From Sphingomonadales bacterium (GTDB lineage Bacteria; Pseudomonadota; Alphaproteobacteria; Sphingomonadales; Sphingomonadaceae), in NCBI GenBank assembly GCA_018971065.1, contig JAGWVC010000017.1, positions 1-46,000 of the forward strand: a stretch of 46,000 nucleotides of DNA, written 5' to 3'. The translations under genes and the position numbers were made by a program. Position 1 is the first letter of the stretch. Every line of letters starts with the position of its first letter. Shown one piece after another: positions 43,259 through 46,000 of the stretch. The notes below the pieces were generated by a model. The model saw only the letters and a program-made list of their open reading frames with translations, had not been told where the DNA came from and did no database searches.

Positions 43259-44317
43259 ATGGACTGGTGCGGTGGGCTGGAGCGTGAACTCGACGGCGCG
43301 ATGATCCGGGAGAAGCCAGCCGATCCGGAACTGCGCGAAAGCGCGTCGGTGTGGCTGTTTGCCGACGACGGCAGTTTCGCGATGCCGCGCATGGGGCTGG
43401 AGGCCGTGGGCGCGGTGTGGGAGAACCACCGCTATGACGGCAACTTCGCGTTTCCGGATGGGCGCGTGCTGCGGGTATCGCGCCATGCGCCGACGCTTTC
43501 GACGCGGGCCGATGACGGTAGCGATACCGTGCTGGGGGCAGGGGGGCTGCAATTCCGCTGCGTCGAGCCGTTCCGCAAGTGGTCCATGCGGTTCGAGGAC
43601 ACGATCCTGGAAAGCACCAGCCTGGAGCAGATCAGGGGCAACTTCCGCGTCTATGTCGAGGCGCCCGAGCCGGCCGGGGTGAAGCACACGCCGATCCTGC
43701 TGGAGGCCGAGCTGGAAATGGCGGCGCCGGGCTGGACGCAGGACCTGCGGCCGCACGCGCTGGAACGCATGACCGAGGGCGAGCGCGCCGATGCCGGGCT
43801 GATGGGCTTCGGCTGGCGGGTGGAGCAGGTGTGGCGCGGCACCGCGCGGCTGACCATCGACGGCGCGACGCGCGAAGTGGCCTGCACCGGCAACCGCATC
43901 CACCGCCAGAGCGTGCGGCCGATGGGCACGTTTCGCGGCCATTGCTGGCAGGCGGCCAGTTTCCCCGACGGGCGCGCCTTTGCCTATTGCGCCTATCCCC
44001 CGCGCGCGGACGGCAGCACCTACAACGATGGCTATATCTGGCAGGACGGCCGGTGGTACAAGGCGCGCGCGACAAAAATTCCGTTCCTGCGCAATATCAT
44101 GCCGGGGGGTGATGATGTTTCGCTGGAACTGGAATCGGACCTGGGCATCACCCGCATCGCCGGGGTGACGACGCTGGGCAGCTTCCACATCGCCAATCCG
44201 GGCACCAACGGCATGAACAACAACCAGTCGGCCGCGAAGTACACGTGGGACGGGGTGGAGACCTATGGCATGATCGAACGGTCGTCGCCGGTGGAACTGT
44301 GTACGGTGCGGGTGTGA
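43259..44317 (+). CDS. lipocalin-like (AttH/CrtC-type) protein of unknown function
   Basis: 352 residues, no signal peptide and no membrane segment. Many aromatic, beta-rich segments with even spacing (ASVWLFADDGSFAMPRMG, GLQFRCVEPFRKWSMRFED, HCWQAASFPDGRAFAYCAYPP, YNDGYIWQDGRWYKA) suggest the double lipocalin-like barrel of AttH or carotenoid hydratase relatives; newer databases list similar proteins as DUF7064/DUF7065, as I recall. RRS-type catalytic residues cannot be named. Members occur in steroid and terpenoid catabolic clusters, so a substrate-binding, isomerase or hydratase role fits. Ribosome site GGGAGAG. The SDR gene follows 19 bp downstream. Confidence 0.65.
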   Translation: MDWCGGLERELDGAMIREKPADPELRESASVWLFADDGSFAMPRMGLEAVGAVWENHRYDGNFAFPDGRVLRVSRHAPTLSTRADDGSDTVLGAGGLQFRCVEPFRKWSMRFEDTILESTSLEQIRGNFRVYVEAPEPAGVKHTPILLEAELEMAAPGWTQDLRPHALERMTEGERADAGLMGFGWRVEQVWRGTARLTIDGATREVACTGNRIHRQSVRPMGTFRGHCWQAASFPDGRAFAYCAYPPRADGSTYNDGYIWQDGRWYKARATKIPFLRNIMPGGDDVSLELESDLGITRIAGVTTLGSFHIANPGTNGMNNNQSAAKYTWDGVETYGMIERSSPVELCTVRV

Positions 44318-44336
44318 ACCGGCTTTCGGGAGAGGC

Positions 44337-45092
44337 ATGATGGGCAGGTTGGATGGCAAGGTGGCGGTGATAACCGGCGCCAGCGGCGGCATCGGCGCGG
44401 CGATCGCGCGGACGTATGTGCGCGAGGGCGCGGCGGTGGTGATCTCGGCCCGGCGCGGCGAGGTGCTGGCCGACGTGGCGGCGGCACTTCAGGCCGACGG
44501 CGGCCGCGTCGTTGCGGTGACCGCCGACGTGGTGAAGCGCGCCGACGCGCAGGCGACGATCGATGCCGCGATTGCGGCGTTCGGGCGGCTCGACATTCTG
44601 GTGAACAACGCGCAGACCGCGCGGCAGAACCGGATCGAGGACATCACCGACGAGGGCATCGCCATCACCTTCGGATCGGGCCTGTTCGGCACGCTGTACC
44701 ACATGCAGGCGGCCTATCCGCACCTGAAGGCGCGCGGCGGATCGGTGGTGAACTTCGGCACGCGGCAGGGCATCTATGGCGAGCCGGGCGACGGCACCTA
44801 TGGCGCCAACAAGGAAGGCATCCGCGCGCTGTCGCGATCGGCGGCGCGCGAATGGGGGCAATTCGGCATTCGGGTGAACGTGATCAATCCGGCGGCCCTG
44901 AGCCCGGCGGCGGCGAAGTTCTTTGCCGAGAATCCGGAGCGCGGGCAGAAATACATGGACGACATTTCGCTGCGCTATTTCGGCGATACCGACAAGGACA
45001 TCGCCCCGGTGGCGCTGTTCCTGGGCAGCGACGACAGCCGCTATGTGACCGGGCAGACGCTGAACGTCGATGGCGGACAGGTGATGCTGTGA
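44337..45092 (+). CDS. short-chain dehydrogenase/reductase with altered active site
   Basis: 251 residues (ATG 44337 or the adjacent 44340; GGGAGAGG precedes). TGASGGIG and Tyr/Lys in TYGANKEG are normal, and the end YVTGQTLNVDGGQVML is typical. The catalytic Ser, 13 residues before the Tyr, is Thr (VVNFGTRQG), and NNAG is NNAQ. Thr can rarely replace Ser in SDRs, so the enzyme may be active with changed specificity. The stop overlaps the next gene's start (GTGA). Confidence 0.9.
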   Translation: MMGRLDGKVAVITGASGGIGAAIARTYVREGAAVVISARRGEVLADVAAALQADGGRVVAVTADVVKRADAQATIDAAIAAFGRLDILVNNAQTARQNRIEDITDEGIAITFGSGLFGTLYHMQAAYPHLKARGGSVVNFGTRQGIYGEPGDGTYGANKEGIRALSRSAAREWGQFGIRVNVINPAALSPAAAKFFAENPERGQKYMDDISLRYFGDTDKDIAPVALFLGSDDSRYVTGQTLNVDGGQVML

Positions 45093-45736
45093 GCAAGGTC
45101 GAAACCCCCGGAATTCAATCTGGGCGCGTCGATTTCGACATCGCGGCGCGCCATGCCCAGGTGCTGGGCGAGGGGCCGCGCTATGCCCCGCTGACCGAGG
45201 CGGAGATGAGCGGGGAGGCAGTGGCGCTGCTGCGCGGGGTGCGGCAGATGTTCCACATTCCGCTGGATGCGACCGTGCCCGAGATCAGCCTGATCCAGTT
45301 GCGGCATACCGGGCTGTTCCGCGTGCAGATGGAACTGGGCATTGCCGTGGCCGGGCAGAGCGACATTCCCGCGCATGATCGCGAACTGGTGATCATGCGC
45401 GTCGCCTGGCTGACGCGGACGCCGTTCGAATGGTCCGAACACGCCGCGATCGGCCGCCGCTTCGGGCTGACGGGGAAGGAGATCGAGCGGGTGAAGGACG
45501 GCTCGTCGGCGCCGGGATGGAGCAAACATGACGCGGCGGTGCTGCGCGCCACCGAGGAACTGCTGGGGGATTACTGCATCAGCGATGCCACCTGGGCGGT
45601 GCTGGCAGAGAGCTGGAACGACAAGGCACTGATGGAAATGCCGCTGCTGGTGGCGAATTACGTGGCGATCGCGTTTCAGGTGAATTCGCTGAAGGTGCCG
45701 TTGCAGCCGGACAAGCGGGGATTTTTCGATACCTAG
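45089..45736 (+). CDS. carboxymuconolactone decarboxylase family protein
   Basis: 215 residues from GTG 45089, which overlaps the SDR stop in GTGA; the longer frame upstream is the SDR in another frame. The core RELVIMRVAWLTRTPFEWSEHAAIGRRFGLTGKEIERVKDG shows the family signature EWxxH followed by a Gly-Leu-Thr turn. The CxxC of AhpD-type peroxidases is absent, which favours a decarboxylase or ring-opening lactone role over peroxide reduction. Last gene of the rightward set, followed by a strong hairpin four bases past the stop. Confidence 0.88.
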   Translation: MSKVETPGIQSGRVDFDIAARHAQVLGEGPRYAPLTEAEMSGEAVALLRGVRQMFHIPLDATVPEISLIQLRHTGLFRVQMELGIAVAGQSDIPAHDRELVIMRVAWLTRTPFEWSEHAAIGRRFGLTGKEIERVKDGSSAPGWSKHDAAVLRATEELLGDYCISDATWAVLAESWNDKALMEMPLLVANYVAIAFQVNSLKVPLQPDKRGFFDT

Positions 45737-45739
45737 GTG

Positions 45740-45779
45740 TGATGACTTCAGGTTGAAGCAAGCTTCAACGAAGTCATCA
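45740..45779 (+). terminator. long hairpin after the last catabolic gene
   Basis: Outer arms TGATGACTTC and GAAGTCATCA enclose inner arms GTTGAAGC and GCTTCAAC around AA, with only two unpaired bases (AG). The 18-pair stem begins four bases after the stop. No U-tract follows. It probably terminates or stabilises the operon transcript. Confidence 0.6.
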
Positions 45780-45811
45780 GCGACGCTCAAGCATGGGGCG
45801 GCGGGCTTTTC

Positions 45812-45846
45812 GCCTGATGACGTGATTCCAAATCACGTCATCAGGC
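45812..45846. repeat. perfect 16-bp hairpin in the convergent intergenic region
   Basis: GCCTGATGACGTGATT, loop CCA, and the exact reverse complement. It shares the TGATGAC core with the hairpin at 45740. It lies between the catabolic operon and ilvC, with no gene. Confidence 0.6.
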
Positions 45847-45860
45847 TCTGGAACGCAAGA

Positions 45861-45888
45861 CGGGCGGCAGTCAGGTGACTGCCGCCCG
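45861..45888 (-). terminator. hairpin downstream of ilvC
   Basis: Arms CGGGCGGCAGTCA and TGACTGCCGCCCG around two bases, 22 bp past the ilvC stop on the minus strand, followed there by TCTTG. A GC-rich stem with a short U-poor tail; likely terminator of ilvC. Confidence 0.6.
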
Positions 45889-45909
45889 CTTGCTTCAAGC
45901 CGGTAAGGC

Positions 45910-46000
45910 TCAGTTCTTCGACTTGTCGACCAGCGCGTTGGCCTTGATCCAGGGCATCATCGCGCGCAGCTTGGCGCCGGTTTCCTCGATCGGGTGGCGC
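45910..46000 (-). CDS. ilvC: ketol-acid reductoisomerase, C-terminal end
   Basis: The minus strand encodes a 29-residue end, RHPIEETGAKLRAMMPWIKA then NALVDKSKN and TGA, cut by the window edge. HPIEETGAKLRAMMPWI is a hallmark of the alphaproteobacterial class I IlvC C-terminus. The enzyme makes dihydroxy-acids in valine and isoleucine synthesis. It marks the return to core chromosome after the catabolic block. Confidence 0.9.
   Translation of the reverse strand, partial: RHPIEETGAKLRAMMPWIKANALVDKSKN

Noticed and set aside
40958..44392. 1144-codon open frame on the minus strand opposite receptor 2 and the lipocalin-like gene
   Set aside because: It mirrors the codon pattern of the sense genes and has no domain. 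The similar frame at 38145-40607 exists only because the receptors are paralogues.

Overview
The window looks like chromosomal DNA of a high-GC alphaproteobacterium, most likely a sphingomonad of the Novosphingobium/Sphingobium type. The reasons are: very GC-rich coding sequence with long antisense open frames; TonB-dependent receptors of the sphingomonad catabolic type; L9 with an acidic tail; a 27-nt intergenic repeat (31698, 37382) of a kind I associate with sphingomonads; and promoters that place the transcription start on the start codon. This assignment is inferred from protein style. No rRNA, tRNA, CRISPR array, transposase or phage gene was found. Region 1 (1-25.4 kb) is mainly core chromosome. 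It holds a DUF3857/transglutaminase envelope protein, CreD, a translationally coupled SDR-cytochrome P450 pair, the rpsF-rpsR-rplI ribosomal operon with a long structured leader, a PAS-GGDEF-EAL-PilZ c-di-GMP protein, a divergent Mur-ligase/LD-carboxypeptidase pair that suggests murein recycling, fabD-fabG, dnaN, an FprA-type ferredoxin-NADP reductase, a second membrane-anchored GGDEF-EAL-PilZ paralogue, and lepA. One AT-richer orphan gene of unknown function (22919-24499) and a small HTH-like protein close this part. Region 2 (25.5-45.7 kb) is an accessory catabolic block. An LLM-type flavin oxidoreductase and an alpha/beta hydrolase form a coupled pair, followed by a TauD-like dioxygenase and two overlapping winged-helix regulators. 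Two operons then diverge from a 327-bp gene-free region at 35196-35522. Leftward run an amidohydrolase, a Rieske oxygenase, an SDR and two family III CoA-transferases. Rightward run a [2Fe-2S] ferredoxin, a P450, an SDR, two nearly identical tandem TonB-dependent receptors, a lipocalin-like protein, an atypical SDR and a carboxymuconolactone-decarboxylase-like protein. The genes form a plausible set: outer-membrane uptake (receptors), hydroxylation (P450 and Rieske, possibly sharing one ferredoxin), alcohol oxidation (SDRs), hydrolysis (amidohydrolase, hydrolase) and CoA activation (CaiB/BaiF enzymes). The substrate cannot be read from the sequence; a hydrophobic terpenoid-, steroid- or aromatic-acid-like compound is a guess. 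The window ends in the C-terminus of ilvC on the minus strand, behind three strong hairpins. The best candidates for something undescribed are the divergent catabolic locus, the orphan protein at 22919-24499, and the 18-bp inverted repeat enclosing the rpsF leader.
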